28,501 bases of DNA from a virus: IMG/VR virus record IMGVR_UViG_3300047491_001112, positions 1 to 28,501 of that record, one strand, 5' to 3'. A program made the translations under genes and the position numbers. The notes beneath the pieces were generated by a model that saw only the letters and a list, made by a program, of their open reading frames with translations, did not search any database and had not been told where the DNA came from. Below are positions 27,839 to 28,501 of the stretch, one piece after another (the stretch's first letter is position 1; each line of letters starts with the position of its first letter).

Positions 27839-28501
27839 TCAAGGACCTCCTGCACCGGCAGCACCGGCAGCACCTGCAGCAGCGGGAGGAGTGAACTTGG
27901 TTCCGCCTCCGTAACGGACATGATCCGGAATCGGGTTTAACAGGAATTTCTGAATATCCGCCAAAGTGTTTGCATCAATATCCACTTCGGACTTTTTCAA
28001 AAGTTCGGAAATAATCTCCAGAAAGTCCAGCATCTGGGCAACTTGAACTGCTGCTGCCGGAAAGGTGACAGTCAGGGCAACTTGAATTGCATCGATTACA
28101 TCCGTCATCGCCGGGGTATTACGGGAAATCAATTCGATCATTCTGCTGATCGTGAGGAGTGCCTGCAAAACGGCTTTCAGATCCGGCATGATCGCTTTGG
28201 TGAGGTTGGTGGAAATGTCTATCCAAATTGCTTCAAGCTGACCGCGCATCCGAACTGTTTCACCCAGGTCCTCACCGATTACATCCGCCCGATACAACAA
28301 ATGTTCCAGAATACGGATCTGATTTTCAGCGGAAGATACGGCAACATCCGGGGAAAGACCTTCCACCGATTCCTCGATGGCTTTCACCCCTTGTTTGATT
28401 TCTTCGATGGTGCGGAAGAAACTGCTGACGGCAATTCCAGCCACATCGGAAACACCGGGGAAAGGAATCAGACTGGTGGCGGCACGCACAGTGGATGAAG
28501 C
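27839..28501 (-). CDS. C-terminal part of a helical virion protein, possibly tape measure (5' end off window)
   Basis: The frame is open to the right edge, so the N-terminus is missing; about 220 residues are visible. A GTG at 28489 could act as a start but lies only 12 bases from the edge, and nothing shows it is used. Most of the sequence is amphipathic helix (EIKQGVKAIEESVEGL; QLEAIWIDISTNLTKAIMPDLKAVLQALLTIS; QMLDFLEIISELLKKSE). It ends in a Gly/Ala tail (AAAGAAGAAGAGGP). Long helical composition next to tail genes suggests the end of a tape measure protein. The stop TGA is one base before the next ATG, and AGGAGG for that gene lies inside this one. Any coiled structural protein remains possible. 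Confidence 0.5.
   Translation of the reverse strand, partial: ASSTVRAATSLIPFPGVSDVAGIAVSSFFRTIEEIKQGVKAIEESVEGLSPDVAVSSAENQIRILEHLLYRADVIGEDLGETVRMRGQLEAIWIDISTNLTKAIMPDLKAVLQALLTISRMIELISRNTPAMTDVIDAIQVALTVTFPAAAVQVAQMLDFLEIISELLKKSEVDIDANTLADIQKFLLNPIPDHVRYGGGTKFTPPAAAGAAGAAGAGGP

Noticed and set aside
27837-27921. 28-codon N-terminal extension of the 685-residue structural protein
   Set aside because: It would overlap the upstream gene, and AGGAGG clearly marks the internal ATG at 27837.

Overview
This window looks like about 28.5 kb from a tailed double-stranded DNA phage (free phage or prophage). Every convincing protein gene lies on the minus strand. Genes are tightly packed, many start at ATGA overlaps, and both virion and replication genes are present. 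The host was probably a planctomycete. Three products resemble sequence families I associate with planctomycetes and their phages: the Cys-rich protein at 19755-20300, the helical protein at 19345-19758 with its GPGTELK...WCREN block, and the papain-like/PKD pair at 6648-8260. This host call rests on recalled family resemblance, not on a search.

Layout in transcription order (right to left). 28501-17680 is the virion module: the end of a long helical protein, possibly the tape measure; a large tail or baseplate-like protein; a 93-codon gene whose reading continues by a -1 frameshift, as in tail assembly chaperones; a DUF935-like portal; a 739-residue structural protein; two Cys-containing proteins; and a fused glycosyltransferase-FkbM methyltransferase. 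17515-17679 is a regulatory hub with back-to-back sigma70-type promoters sharing a dyad; the rightward one appears to make a short terminated RNA. 17514-8348 is the replication and recombination module: hypothetical protein, PD-(D/E)XK-like protein, Cas4/RecB-like nuclease, Sak4-like ATPase, an acidic-tailed putative ssDNA-binding protein, family A DNA polymerase, and Toprim primase-helicase.

8260-3065 holds a secreted PKD protein, a papain-like peptidase, a ParB-DUF4417 fusion, two small very basic proteins, a putative virion protein bracketed by two matching hairpins, and a two-helix membrane protein that could be a holin or spanin. 3064-2634 is non-coding and full of hairpins. 2633-1 holds a DUF932 protein, small early-type proteins and the start of a terminase small subunit-like gene that runs off the left edge. 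The large terminase and major capsid protein are not recognised here and probably lie outside.

The most unusual signals are regulatory: (i) a 17-bp asymmetric element, GATTTAWTCCCACGTTA, in eight gene junctions, always in the direction of transcription; (ii) a canonical G GGA AAC slippery site directly before a stop codon; (iii) the divergent-promoter/small-RNA locus; and (iv) short A/T palindromes about two helical turns upstream of three sigma70-type promoters.
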